The translations under genes and the position numbers were made by a program. Below, one piece after another: positions 8,901 through 16,069 of a DNA stretch of 38,907 nucleotides. This DNA comes from BP-133 sp040756995 (GTDB taxonomy: Bacteria > Actinomycetota > Acidimicrobiia > IMCC26256 > BP-133): NCBI GenBank assembly GCA_040756995.1, contig JBFLYK010000058.1, positions 1-38,907 on the forward strand. The letters are read 5' to 3'. Below the pieces are notes generated by a model, which was not told the origin of the DNA, did no database searches, and was given only the letters and a program-made list of their open reading frames with translations. Every line of letters begins with the position of its first letter. The stretch's first letter is position 1.

Positions 8901-10487
8901 CTGGTCTCCCGGGGCCGGGTCCAGTCGCAGGTCGGCCCCGACGGCATCGAACGATGGTGGGCCACCGAAAGCGACGCCGAAGCACGGGTCCTGCTCGATG
9001 ACCTCTTCGGCGGTCCGCTCGACTGTACGGCCGACGGCCAGGCCGACTCTGCGGGCGACGGGCAGGCCGCCGGCACTCCGACCGTGGAAGCGGTCACGGC
9101 CTCCATCCTCCGAGGTCACCTGGACCTGTCCGGGCCCGTCACGGCCGCCGAACTGGCCGAGCGCTGCGGGCTCACCGATTCCAAGGTTGCCATCGGCCTG
9201 GCAATGCTCGAGCAGTCCGGCTTCGTTCTCCAGGGCCGCTTCACCGCTGCCTCTTGGGGGGACACCCCCCACCCCCCGGGCGACTCGACCGGCCCGGCCA
9301 CTGTTGAGTGGTGCGCCCGCCGGCTGCTGGCCCGGATGCACTCCTATTCCCGCAGCAGCCGCCGCAAGGCGGTGGAGCCGGTCAGCGCCGTCGACTTCCT
9401 CCGATTCGTGCTCCGCTGGCAGCACGTCGCTCCCGGCACCGAACTGCGGGGCCACACCGGCCTTCGGGTCGCCATCGAGCAACTCCAAGGCTTCGAGGCG
9501 GCCGCCGCCGCCTGGGAACGCGAGATCCTGCGCCGCCGGGTCGCCGACTATCAGCCGTCGTACCTCGACCGCCTCTGCCACGACGGCGAAGTCACGTGGT
9601 TGCGCCTCAGCGTCGCCCAGCCGACGTCCGACCGCCGCTCCGCCCCCTCGAAAGCCACTCCGGTGGCGCTGGCCTTCCGCGAAGACCTGACATGGCTCCT
9701 GCAAGCCGCCCGGTTCGCACCCGCCGCTCCCCTGGGCTCGGCGCGGTTGACGGGCAGCGACCGGAGCGATCGGCCCGGCATCATCGAGGCTCGCGTCCCG
9801 GAGGCCGGCGCCACCGCCGAAGTCGTCGAAGCGCTCGGCAAACGGGGCGCCCAGTTCCTGGCCGAACTGGCGGCGGCGACCCGGCGCCTGCCGGCCGAAA
9901 TCGAGGAGGCGTTGTGGGACGGCGTCTCCCGCGGGCTCCTGACCGCCGACGGCTTCTCGGCCATCCGCTCTCTGGTGGAGACCGGGCGGGCGAAGCCCAA
10001 GGCGGCCCACTCGGTGAGCCGGCTCCGGCGGGGCGCCCCCCGCCAGAACCGGGCCGCTGGCCGCTGGTCGCTGATCCCGCCGGTCGAACCGGTCGAGGAT
10101 CGGGAGCTTCTGGCCGAGGCCGTCGCCGATCAGCTGCTCCAGCGCTGGGGTGTCGTCTTCCGGGACCTCGTTGTCCACGAAGGGATGCCGCTCCCCTGGC
10201 GGGATCTCCAGTGGGCCCTGCGCCGCTTCGAGGACCGCGGCCTCGTCCGCGGCGGCCGGTTCGTGGCCGGTTTCTCCGGCGAGCAGTACGCCCTGCCCGC
10301 CGCCGTCGAAGGCCTGGCCGACATCCGCCGCCGTTCACGCACCGGCGAGCGCGTGACCGTCAACGCCTGCGATCCGCTGAACCTGACGGGTGTCATCATC
10401 CGCGGCCCCCGGGTCCCCGCCGTCCGGACCAACACCGTCACCTACATCGACGGCCTCCCCGAAGGCCTCACCGCCGACGCCGGCTGA
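5997..10487 (+). CDS. lhr: Lhr-type large ATP-dependent helicase
   Basis: A 1496-residue superfamily-2 helicase of full Lhr length. Core motifs: Walker A APTGSGKT (71-78), DEIH box in VDEIHAAARDKRGSHL (about 195-210), SATQ, ASLELGIDIG and QRVGRSGH, followed by the winged-helix/Lhr core region and the long C-terminal half. Lhr translocates 3'-5' on single-stranded DNA and unwinds RNA:DNA hybrids in DNA repair. Start: the ATG at 5997 is the last in-frame Met before the conserved GFHPAVAEWFRRRFP; the upstream frame is antisense to the MetE-like gene. Proline/glycine/serine-rich linkers at about residues 455-475, 1005-1022 and 1087-1101 appear to be insertions, and the first and third of the suspicious spots coincide with copies of a short C-rich repeat. 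Confidence 0.95.
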   Translation: MAVIDRPTLFHTGGHPRAPGLGTPGAEGLPGEGFHPAVAEWFRRRFPEGPTPPQEQGWAHIAARRDTLIAAPTGSGKTLAGFLVCIDRLYRAHAAGVEVEGRCQVAYVSPLRALAVDIAENLERPLREIAEVAAELGFPAPELTVAVRTGDTSSSERALMVRRPPNFLITTPESLYLMVTAARSRAVLRSVETVIVDEIHAAARDKRGSHLTLTLERLERAADARPQRIGLSATQRPISLLAGMLCGMGAPAECAIVDTGHRRHLDLALELPQGELEAIASGEQMGDVLDRIADLVREHHTTLVFVNTRRLAERLAHQLGERLGDDVVSAHHGSLSKDRRYKVESRLRAGDLKALVATASLELGIDIGPVDLVCQVGAPRSIATFLQRVGRSGHSRRGTPKGRLFPLTRDELVECTALLHAVETGQLDAIVPPEAPLDILAQQLVAEVAAAGGPASTASAPSASGSSTPGSPPGSVRIDDLFAMVRRAYPYRNLSRETFDEVLAMVSHGITTGRGRRAAYLHLDGVNGELRARASARLAALTSGGAIPEIGDFRVVLEPDELFVGTVNEDWATESMAGDIFLLGTHSWQIRQVSAGVVRVADAEGKPPTIPFWTGEAPARTPELSDEVSAVRSTVDSFLTAGDPDGARAWLAEAARLDEAAAAQVVDYIAAGKAVLGVVPTGTDLVFERFFDDAEGMHLVVHSPLGGRINRALGLALRKRFCVSFDFELQAAANDDAIVLSLGPQHSFPLADVPRFLNSRTVREVLEQAVLSPPSPMFTSRWRWNLNRALIVLRFKGGRRNPPPLQRMEADDFMAALFPQAAACQENVAGPIQIPDHPIVRQTMHDTMTEALDIDGLVALLDGIETGRVGVHFRDSTEASAFAHEILTAKPYAFLDDAEAVDRRTNAVQLRRGLPVDLSTIGRLDPEAIARVRAEVTPEPATADDLHDLLLSLVVTPARDAWRSMLEELVSRGRVQSQVGPDGIERWWATESDAEARVLLDDLFGGPLDCTADGQADSAGDGQAAGTPTVEAVTASILRGHLDLSGPVTAAELAERCGLTDSKVAIGLAMLEQSGFVLQGRFTAASWGDTPHPPGDSTGPATVEWCARRLLARMHSYSRSSRRKAVEPVSAVDFLRFVLRWQHVAPGTELRGHTGLRVAIEQLQGFEAAAAAWEREILRRRVADYQPSYLDRLCHDGEVTWLRLSVAQPTSDRRSAPSKATPVALAFREDLTWLLQAARFAPAAPLGSARLTGSDRSDRPGIIEARVPEAGATAEVVEALGKRGAQFLAELAAATRRLPAEIEEALWDGVSRGLLTADGFSAIRSLVETGRAKPKAAHSVSRLRRGAPRQNRAAGRWSLIPPVEPVEDRELLAEAVADQLLQRWGVVFRDLVVHEGMPLPWRDLQWALRRFEDRGLVRGGRFVAGFSGEQYALPAAVEGLADIRRRSRTGERVTVNACDPLNLTGVIIRGPRVPAVRTNTVTYIDGLPEGLTADAG
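6033..6056 (+). repeat. Copy 1 of a 24-bp G/C-rich repeat inside lhr
   Basis: A G5-ACA-C5 mini-hairpin followed by a C-run and GGG. It matches a second site at 9257-9280 in 22 of 24 positions (two G/C changes in the middle). It falls in the poorly conserved N-terminal leader of Lhr, encoding GGHPRAPG. Confidence 0.6.
9257..9280 (+). repeat. Copy 2 of the 24-bp G/C-rich repeat inside lhr
   Basis: The same G5-ACA-C-run-GGG unit as at 6033-6056, here in another reading phase, encoding the linker WGDTPHPPG of Lhr. Its occurrence in a non-conserved linker suggests insertion of a short dispersed repeat into coding sequence. Confidence 0.6.
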
Positions 10488-10552
10488 GCCCGACCGGTGG
10501 CCGTGCCCGGCCGCAAGTGGGCCGGTCGCAAGGCACCCCGTACACTGCCGCC

Positions 10553-10885
10553 ATGGGACAGGTGGTCCAGCTCATCGGGGCTTTGCTCATCCTGAGCGCC
10601 TACATCGCCTCGCAGCAGAACCGGATGAGGCTGGACTCGGCTCAGTTCCTCGGCCTGAACACGGTGGGCGCCGGCATCCTGGCCGTGGTCGCGGCGGTCA
10701 ACCGTGACCTCGGCTTCCTGCTCCTCGAAGGCGTCTGGGCCTGGGTCTCCGCCCGCGGCCTCCGCCGGGTTCTCAAAGCCGAACGCGAAGCGAAGCGGGC
10801 CAAGAGCAAGAGCCGCTCGAAACGTCCCCCCTCCGATCCAGTCCGCCGCCGCCGAGGCCCGAACCCTCTCCGCCGCGTCGAGTGA
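10553..10885 (+). CDS. Small membrane protein, CBU_0592-like
   Basis: A 110-residue protein. Residues 1-70 hold three hydrophobic stretches (QVVQLIGALLILSAYIAS, FLGLNTVGAGILAVVAAV, LGFLLLEGVWAWVSARGL), and the remainder is a highly basic tail (KAEREAKRAKSKSRSKR). The arrangement resembles the CBU_0592 domain family of small uncharacterised inner-membrane proteins, where QQN...LNxxGA is typical. It begins 65 bases after lhr on the same strand, with a sequence resembling a -10 box (TACACT) just upstream, so it may have its own promoter. Function unknown. Confidence 0.75.
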   Translation: MGQVVQLIGALLILSAYIASQQNRMRLDSAQFLGLNTVGAGILAVVAAVNRDLGFLLLEGVWAWVSARGLRRVLKAEREAKRAKSKSRSKRPPSDPVRRRRGPNPLRRVE

Positions 10886-11183
10886 CCACCGGCCTGGTGC
10901 CGTAACGCATCAGCGGCAACGCTTCCTCGCCTCTTGTCACCGCCACCACGCGGCGTACCAACGCACATGGTGAACCGGCACGTTCACGAACGCGGCGACG
11001 GTCGCGACGAGCTCCGATCCGTCGATCTCACCTTCACGCATTGCCGAGCTCCGCCGGCGTCAACACCGTCGGGCGCAGGTGATGATCCGCCGAAGGGGTG
11101 ACAGGTCGACGTCCCGGTTCTCCGGTGGGATCCACTCCCACGTGCCAGCACCTACCGAGCGGCCGCGCGCCGCCTTCGGGCGC
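10886..11183. other. Intergenic stretch with a possible broken gene fragment
   Basis: No intact gene is supported. On the minus strand (about 10970-11075) one frame reads VLTPAELGNA and stops, while the next frame continues REGEIDGSELVATVAAFVNV to a stop, the two joining into a plausible single peptide. This looks like a decayed small gene with one frameshift, but no family is recognisable and chance cannot be excluded. Confidence 0.25.
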
Positions 11184-11435
11184 TTAGGTCTTGCGTCTGC
11201 GGACCCGGCGGGTTCGAACAACTGGAGGGCGGTTCGGTTGTACTCGCTTGTCTTCCGGCGGGCGCCATTGCGCCGACCGAGCGTCCCACCACCACCCGGG
11301 CGGTGGGTTCGCGGCAAACATCGAAGACGGCACCCTGTGGAGCTGGCGGCGTCGCCTGTTGCGTATGCGCCGGACGATTCCGAATGCGATCACGGGGACC
11401 AGGAAAGCCAGGTGGATGGGATCCGGCGCCGCCAC
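11184..11435 (-). CDS. Small membrane protein with a DUF2510-like motif
   Basis: An 83-residue protein: an N-terminal hydrophobic segment (IHLAFLVPVIAFGIV) followed by a basic RRIRNRRRR stop-transfer stretch, then PPGWWWDARSAQWRPPED, which resembles the short tryptophan-rich DUF2510 motif common in actinobacterial membrane proteins (PxGWYxDP...W). The tail is basic. Topology would place the tryptophan motif in the cytoplasm. It stands alone among orphan genes. Function unknown. Confidence 0.55.
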   Translation of the reverse strand: MAAPDPIHLAFLVPVIAFGIVRRIRNRRRRQLHRVPSSMFAANPPPGWWWDARSAQWRPPEDKRVQPNRPPVVRTRRVRRRKT

Positions 11436-11567
11436 GGGTCACATGATCGCAGCCCGAGTCGCCCTGCAACGGCACGTATACGGCGGGCGCTGCTGGCATC
11501 ATGGCTCGAATGCTCCGGCATCTGGCCACCGCATCCGTCCTGCAGTCAGCGTCGGCTTGCGCCCAGT

Positions 11568-11882
11568 GTGAGCGAGAAGCCCCAGACGACCGAACCGGCC
11601 GGCGCGATGGGAACGCTGGTCGGTGCCTACGAGACGACCCGTGAGGCCGTCGTGGCGGAGTATCGAAGGCTGTACAACAAGGACTGGCCAGGGCTGGGTA
11701 ACCCGAGCGATGACCCCCTGGTGCTCTGCTTCTACGACGTGCCACCAGACCAGACCGCTTTGAGTCCCCCCGGATCCGCTGGCCCCATCGAACGCATATC
11801 GGTCGTCGTGGAGGCCCAACTGAACGGGCGGTTCTTACACGGCGGACCGAAGACCGCCGTCCCGATCCAGGAGCTTCGCTGA
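11568..11882 (+). CDS. Small hypothetical protein
   Basis: A 104-residue protein if started at GTG 11568, or 91 residues from ATG 11607 (MGTLVGAYETTREAVVAEY); no clear ribosome binding site decides between them. The N-terminal part looks helical (REAVVAEYRRLYNKDWPGLG), followed by DDPLVLCFYDVPPDQTAL and a beta-like segment ERISVVVEAQLNGRFLHGG. No family is recognised. Just upstream, another frame from 11501 reads MARMLRHLATASVLQSASAC, a lipoprotein-like leader, so a frameshifted longer gene is conceivable. Confidence 0.45.
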   Translation: MSEKPQTTEPAGAMGTLVGAYETTREAVVAEYRRLYNKDWPGLGNPSDDPLVLCFYDVPPDQTALSPPGSAGPIERISVVVEAQLNGRFLHGGPKTAVPIQELR

Positions 11883-11919
11883 CGTACCGTCCGCCCGTGA
11901 TCAAGGTGGGAACGGCACG

Positions 11920-12075
11920 TCACGACGGTCCCCTTGACGATTCGATCCAAGGGTCGGCCGGGTGATCTTCGTTCAGCCATACGGCGGCGTAATCCTCGGC
12001 CGGGGTGTCGGCGTGGAACCACTTATCGCCGACCTTCACGACGGGCCGGTCGCAGATTCCGCAGCGTTCATCCAT
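11920..12075 (-). CDS. 51-residue protein with a Cys-x2-Cys knuckle
   Basis: A short gene starting at ATG 12075: MDERCGICDRPVVKVGDKWF, then HADTPAEDYAAVWLNEDHPA and a Ser-rich end. The CGIC pair near the N-terminus, followed by WFHAD and a later His, resembles a minimal zinc-knuckle protein, though only one Cys pair is present so metal binding would need His/Asp ligands. Codon use and amino acid order look genuine (CxxC, then a WFH motif as in many actinobacterial mini zinc proteins). Function unknown. Confidence 0.5.
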   Translation of the reverse strand: MDERCGICDRPVVKVGDKWFHADTPAEDYAAVWLNEDHPADPWIESSRGPS

Positions 12076-12155
12076 GCGAACAGTATCGGCGCTACCGCGT
12101 GGTGCCGCCGGGCCGAGCGGTCAGGCCGGAGCCGCTCGGTACCGGCATTTGGGCG

Positions 12156-12680
12156 CTATCCGGGTCGACTCTTGAGCTGGGCAGCGGCGAGGACCTCCGG
12201 GGCGTAGGCGACGATCTCCCGTTCGATCGCGATGCGGTCGGCGCCCACTGACGATTCCCAGGCGTCGTGCAGTTGGAGCATCCACGTCAGCTCGTCCCCG
12301 GGTTCACCGCACGTCCGCCACAGCCCCCAGAGCCGGAGGGCGCCGTCGGCCGGGTTGAGCGCTCCGTCAATGATCAGCTCGGCCGTCCATCCGGCCAGGA
12401 CCCAACCGGCTTCTCCCGGGCCGAGAATCCGGATCCGATGCTCAGCTAGGAGGTCCCGAAACAGCCGCTCGACCTCAATCCGATCGAGCTTGACGGGATC
12501 CACAGGCTGAGCAGCGAGCTCGACCGTCGCTGGCCCATCGAATCCCTCGGCCACCAGATCCGCGGCCTTGGCGACGACCGATGCCGGAAGAAAGTCCTCG
12601 TCCAGGACGAGGCGCGCCGCAAGACGCTCAAGCTCAAGCCGGTCGTCATCACCGAGCTGCGGCGCATCCACGGACGTCAC
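12156..12680 (-). CDS. Hypothetical protein
   Basis: A 174-residue acidic, Leu-rich soluble protein. The start is set at GTG 12680 (VTSVDAPQLGDDDRLELERL), because the 20 residues before it in the longer frame, from ATG 12740, are unlike protein; no strong ribosome binding site supports either. Segments such as LDRIEVERLFRDLLAEHRIR and GDELTWMLQLHDAWESSVG look helical, and GWVLAGWTAELIIDGAL is mildly hydrophobic. No known domain is recognised. It is isolated among other orphan genes. Confidence 0.5.
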   Translation of the reverse strand: MTSVDAPQLGDDDRLELERLAARLVLDEDFLPASVVAKAADLVAEGFDGPATVELAAQPVDPVKLDRIEVERLFRDLLAEHRIRILGPGEAGWVLAGWTAELIIDGALNPADGALRLWGLWRTCGEPGDELTWMLQLHDAWESSVGADRIAIEREIVAYAPEVLAAAQLKSRPG

Positions 12681-13055
12681 GCTAACGGGCCCGACCCGGC
12701 CGGCATGACCCCGCCTAACTGTCCACGCATAGCGGCACATTCCGGGTGGGCGCGCGTGCCGTGTCGGGCTCTAGCAGCCGGGCGCCGAATGAAAGCTAGG
12801 CGACTCCGCCTGAAATGACTGACGTCGGCCAGGCGTCGCTGGTAGTTGGTGACCGTCAAATAGTCGTTCGCGACGTCAGAACCCCTGTCGGGATGGAGCA
12901 CGTGCCGCACCAGACCGCTTCTAGCGCCGAAGATCACTCGTACCGGGGTGAAGACGGTGGCAGCCACGAACCACGCGGCCGTCCAGAATCTGGCGAGCGC
13001 AACGAATGACAGGTCGTTACCAGCCGCAGAATGCCCCGGGCACGGGTGGCGGGAT
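12681..13055. other. Intergenic stretch without a supported gene
   Basis: I see no convincing gene in these 375 bases. A minus-strand frame (12677-12967) opens with a hydrophobic run (MAATVFTPVRVIFGARSGLV) but then turns into arginine-rich sequence typical of an out-of-frame GC-rich strand and has no ribosome binding site. It could be the remnant of a membrane protein gene. Confidence 0.3.
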
Positions 13056-13709
13056 CTAGCGACCCTTCAGAAGGGTGGCCCGGAGAGCGCCGTGCGCCCA
13101 GACGGCGTATTCATCCGGGGTCCAGCTCCGCTCGACTACCAGCGCCTCGTAGTTTTCCAGGCTGAGAATGGCCCAAATGACGTCGGCGGCCCGGGCGGCG
13201 TCAACGCCGGTGCGCAGCGCGCCGAGCTCGGCGAGGCGGGCCGTGCCAGCTGCTATGCCCTCGTAGCGGTTCCGGCCATAGTTCGCCCGCCAGTCCTCGG
13301 CCAGGCTGGAGTCGCTGGCCACGGCGGCCCGGATCGTCGGGATCAGCGGTTCCATCCGTTGGTACAGCGCCACCAACAGTCCCACGGCGATCGAGAGCAG
13401 CTCCTTGGCGTCTCGGGTCTCGAACATTGCCTGGTACTCGGGCCGCTCGGTCAGGGCCAGGGGCTCGTCGTCGCCGACCACCAGGATGTCCATCACCCGG
13501 CGGAAGATCGCCGCCTTCCCGCCTTCGAACGCGTTGTAGATGGTCTGGACCGACACTCCGGCCCGGTCCGCGATGTCCCGGATCGAGGTGGCGACGTAGC
13601 CCCGTTCGATGAACAGCTCCCGGGCAGTCTCCGCGATGTGGCGCTGGGTCCGGCGCGCCTGAGCTTCCCGCCGGCGGGTGTCGTAAGCCCTCTTGACAGG
13701 ACTCGCCAT
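13056..13709 (-). CDS. TetR family transcriptional regulator
   Basis: A 217-residue TetR-type repressor from ATG 13709 (MASPVKRAYDTRRREAQARR). The N-terminal helix-turn-helix is clear: HIAETARELFIERGYVATSI, then RDIADRAGVSVQTIYNAFEGG. The C-terminal ligand-binding domain is helical and gives no ligand hint. The gene is divergent from the VOC-protein gene, with only 62 bases between starts; two matching candidate operators fill that gap, so the regulator probably represses itself and the VOC gene. The start shown sits very close to the AAGGA sequence; a short leader or leaderless transcript is possible. A longer frame to 13754 exists but would cover the operators. Confidence 0.88.
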   Translation of the reverse strand: MASPVKRAYDTRRREAQARRTQRHIAETARELFIERGYVATSIRDIADRAGVSVQTIYNAFEGGKAAIFRRVMDILVVGDDEPLALTERPEYQAMFETRDAKELLSIAVGLLVALYQRMEPLIPTIRAAVASDSSLAEDWRANYGRNRYEGIAAGTARLAELGALRTGVDAARAADVIWAILSLENYEALVVERSWTPDEYAVWAHGALRATLLKGR

Positions 13710-13714
13710 TTCCT

Positions 13715-13748
13715 TAGAATAGCGTTCAAGTTGACTAGAACAAAGTTC
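13715..13748. promoter_or_regulatory. Two tandem candidate TetR operators
   Basis: Two 13-bp sites, TAGAATAGCGTTC (13715-13727) and TAGAACAAAGTTC (13736-13748), share TAGAAyA...GTTC. Each is a short dyad (GAAy-N3-GTTC; perfect in the second), and they start 21 bp apart, two helical turns. They lie between the divergent tetR and VOC genes and overlap likely promoter elements (TATTCT read toward tetR). Confidence 0.55.
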
Positions 13749-13771
13749 CATCAAATTGTCAGGAGACCGAG

Positions 13772-14266
13772 ATGACCGCCACCGCTCCCAACGACACGAG
13801 CACCGAACCCGCCGCCGCGTTGCTGGCCGGCGTCAACCACGTCGCTGTCCTCGTCCGCGACCTCGACCGCTGGGTCGAGTTCTGGACCGCCGTGTTCGGC
13901 ACCACCTTCGAGGAGGTGCCCGACGAGCGGGGCCGTCACGGCTTCCTCGCACTTGACGGTGCCGCCACCAGCATCCTGCACGCCTTCGAAATCCCGACCG
14001 AGGTGAGCGGCGGGCCATTCCCCAACGACGGCATGTTCCGGCGCGGCCGGCTTGACCACCTGGGCATCGGTGCCACGGACGAGGGCGCGTTCAAGGTCCT
14101 CCGCGACCGGCTCTTGGCCCGCGGCGCGTCCGACGGCTCGATCCGCTTGTTCGCCGGCCGCGTCCTCAGCCTGTTCGCCGTCGACCCCGAAGGGATGGAA
14201 TTCGAGGTGTGCTGCTTCCGGACCGGGGACGCCATCGGCGACAACGAGTACGAGATCGCCCATTGA
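13772..14266 (+). CDS. VOC (glyoxalase/dioxygenase superfamily) protein
   Basis: A 164-residue single-module vicinal-oxygen-chelate protein. Metal-ligand positions are visible: His23 in GVNHVAVLV, His96 in RLDHLGIG, and a Glu in PEGMEFEVCCF (about 143-145). This matches the His-His-Glu pattern of extradiol dioxygenases, glyoxalase I and related isomerases; the reaction cannot be assigned. An ATG at 13772 follows AGGAGACCGAG. It is divergently paired with the TetR gene and shares the operator region, so an inducible detoxification or catabolic step is plausible. Confidence 0.85.
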   Translation: MTATAPNDTSTEPAAALLAGVNHVAVLVRDLDRWVEFWTAVFGTTFEEVPDERGRHGFLALDGAATSILHAFEIPTEVSGGPFPNDGMFRRGRLDHLGIGATDEGAFKVLRDRLLARGASDGSIRLFAGRVLSLFAVDPEGMEFEVCCFRTGDAIGDNEYEIAH

Positions 14267-14480
14267 CCGTCCCCATGCCCGGGTTCTGGCCCCCATAACG
14301 GTCAGGGTGGCCACCCGCGCCGCCTAAGACCGGCGTCATGTGCCACCTGGCCCCGCGCCGCTGGTGCGGACCGCGTCCGGTAGCGGCACGTTCCGGAAGG
14401 TCCTCGACGGTCGCTACCGCAGGCCGTACTCCTTGGGGAGATCGAGAAGGTAGTGCCCGTGTACTTGTCCCGGTGAGCGG

Positions 14481-15143
14481 TCAGCCGGGTCGGGGTCTTT
14501 GCGCTCGCCGGCGGTGGCCGGCGACGACATCAGGCTGGTGATGCGACACACGTGAAGACGCCTTGCGAGTGAGTTTCTTGGCGTCGGGGCGCTCTAGGGC
14601 CGCTCGCACGAACCGGACCATCTCGTAGAACGAGTCCTCGAAACTGAGCAGAGACCGGCGCTGGTAGTCGGGGTCGTGGAGGTGGACGACCATGGCGTCT
14701 ACCGCATGGCCGACGAACTGGGGGTCGAACTCGCGAGCCCGACCGATGTGGATCGCCTCCCGGACCATGTCCTCGATGAGGGCGGTGGCATAGCGGTAAT
14801 GGTCGGCGAAGAGCCGGCGCGCCGAAGGCTGCCTCTCCACGTCCTCGTTGAACCGGAGGGACATCCTGCGCAGCTCAGGTATGACCCGGACGATGAACGC
14901 TTCGAACCGGTCCAGGGGGTCCTCGATGTCAGCCAGGTGATCGTGGGCCGTCTTCCCCATCCGATGGAGAATCCCGTCCAGGACGACGAGGACCAGTTCC
15001 TCCCGGGAGGGAGCGAGCTCATAGAAAGTCCGTCTCGAGCAATGAAGCCGCGCCGCCAGCTGGACGATCGAGAGGTGCTGAAACCCCTCCTGCAGGAAGA
15101 TGTCCTCCAGCTGGCTCCGCAACTGACGAGCGCGGGTGGACAT
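14481..15143 (-). CDS. TetR family transcriptional regulator
   Basis: A 220-residue TetR-like protein from ATG 15143 (MSTRARQLRSQLEDIFLQEG). A longer form from TTG 15203 would add MPLPERKADVLRPPRLGPRV, which does not look domain-like. The helix-turn-helix reads FLQEGFQHLSIVQLAARLHC followed by SRRTFYELAPSREEL. The C-terminal domain (RYATALIEDMVREAIHIGRA and SFEDSFYEMVRFVRAALERP) is typical of the AcrR-type ligand-binding fold. The last 25 residues are Arg-rich and may be a recent read-through extension. Three CTGTACC half-sites lie between it and the divergent secreted-protein gene and are its probable operators. Confidence 0.82.
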   Translation of the reverse strand: MSTRARQLRSQLEDIFLQEGFQHLSIVQLAARLHCSRRTFYELAPSREELVLVVLDGILHRMGKTAHDHLADIEDPLDRFEAFIVRVIPELRRMSLRFNEDVERQPSARRLFADHYRYATALIEDMVREAIHIGRAREFDPQFVGHAVDAMVVHLHDPDYQRRSLLSFEDSFYEMVRFVRAALERPDAKKLTRKASSRVSHHQPDVVAGHRRRAQRPRPG

Positions 15144-15285
15144 GACCCTGGGGCCGAGCCGGGGCGGGCGGAGGACGTCCGCCTTTCTCTCGGGCAAGGG
15201 CAAGTTCTCGGCTGATCCTGCTTGCAGGGCGATCGTGCCGCCTTCCAGGTGGGCGGGCCAGTTTGGGCGTCCACCTTTGACTTTT

Positions 15286-15335
15286 GGTACAGATTAGGGT
15301 CAAACTGTACCGAGCATTATACCTAGAACTGTACC
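15286..15335. promoter_or_regulatory. Candidate operator array of CTGTACC half-sites
   Basis: GGTACAG at 15286-15292 faces CTGTACC at 15305-15311 (inverted, 12-bp spacer), and another direct CTGTACC sits at 15329-15335, 24 bp further on. The stretch is markedly AT-richer than its surroundings and lies between the divergent tetR gene and the secreted-protein gene, the usual place for a TetR operator. Confidence 0.5.
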
Positions 15336-15489
15336 AGCGGACGTGGCAGTCAATGCCCCGGCTTATCGGGACCGCCTGTGTGCCTATCGCGTCCAAGGAA
15401 CATTCCTCGCGTTCGGATCCCCCGCTCCGGTTGACACCGCGCCGGGCTGAGACCGACACGGGAGGATACGTTTCGACCAAGGAGGCCTC

Positions 15490-16002
15490 ATGCTGCACAC
15501 CTCCACTTCCTGCGTGGCGGCCATCGCGCTCGTCACCCTCGCTTTCGCGTCCCCCGTCGCCCTTCCGGCCGCGCCGGCAGGGGCAAGCGAGACCGGGCCT
15601 GCTTGCGTGGGCTATGACACCGTGGAGATCTCGCCCGGCCTGTCGACCGAGCCCTCCAGCGGCACGGTCAACCATATCGGGCCGCTCGGGCAGGAGAATT
15701 GCTACGGCGGCGATCCGATGGGCTACAAGCCGACCGGGCCGATCGGCGTCGAGCACTACATCAACTACAGCGGCACCTGCAGCAATCCGGTGCTGAAGGG
15801 CTACGCGCTGCACCACATCCCCACCGCCGAGGGTGTGAAGACGATCCGCAACGACTTCACCGCCGGGCTCTTCACCGGCCAGGGCACGAAGTTCTCCGGG
15901 GCCTTTGTCGTGAGAGACCTGGAGGGCGACTGCGTGACCGCGCCCCTCACCAAGGCGCGGGTGGAGTACGCGGGCTACTTCAACGACAACACCCGTGACT
16001 GA
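15490..16002 (+). CDS. Secreted protein of unknown function
   Basis: A 170-residue protein with an N-terminal signal peptide (MLHTSTSCVAAIALVTLAFA, cleavage plausible after AGA at about residue 34). The start ATG follows AAGGAGG. The mature domain is about 135 residues with four Cys (CVGYD, ENCYGG, GTCSNP, GDCVTAP), probably two disulfides, and beta-rich stretches such as IGVEHYINYSGTC and ARVEYAGYFNDN. No family is recognised. It is divergent from the TetR gene and shares the operator array, so it may be under that repressor's control. Confidence 0.7.
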   Translation: MLHTSTSCVAAIALVTLAFASPVALPAAPAGASETGPACVGYDTVEISPGLSTEPSSGTVNHIGPLGQENCYGGDPMGYKPTGPIGVEHYINYSGTCSNPVLKGYALHHIPTAEGVKTIRNDFTAGLFTGQGTKFSGAFVVRDLEGDCVTAPLTKARVEYAGYFNDNTRD

Positions 16003-16069
16003 CGCAGCCGAGGGCCAGGGTGCGGCGAGTGGGAGATCGTCCATCACTTGATGAGTCCCAGACCGAGGC

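Noticed and set aside
7392..10178. Long open frame on the minus strand opposite lhr
   Set aside because: It is antisense to a well-conserved helicase; its composition is the Gly/Arg/Asp-rich sequence typical of shadow frames in GC-rich DNA, with no domain.
14380..14425. GGTAGCG...CGCTACC inverted repeat downstream of the VOC gene
   Set aside because: Seven-base arms with a 27-base loop are expected by chance in such GC-rich DNA; no T-run to support a terminator.
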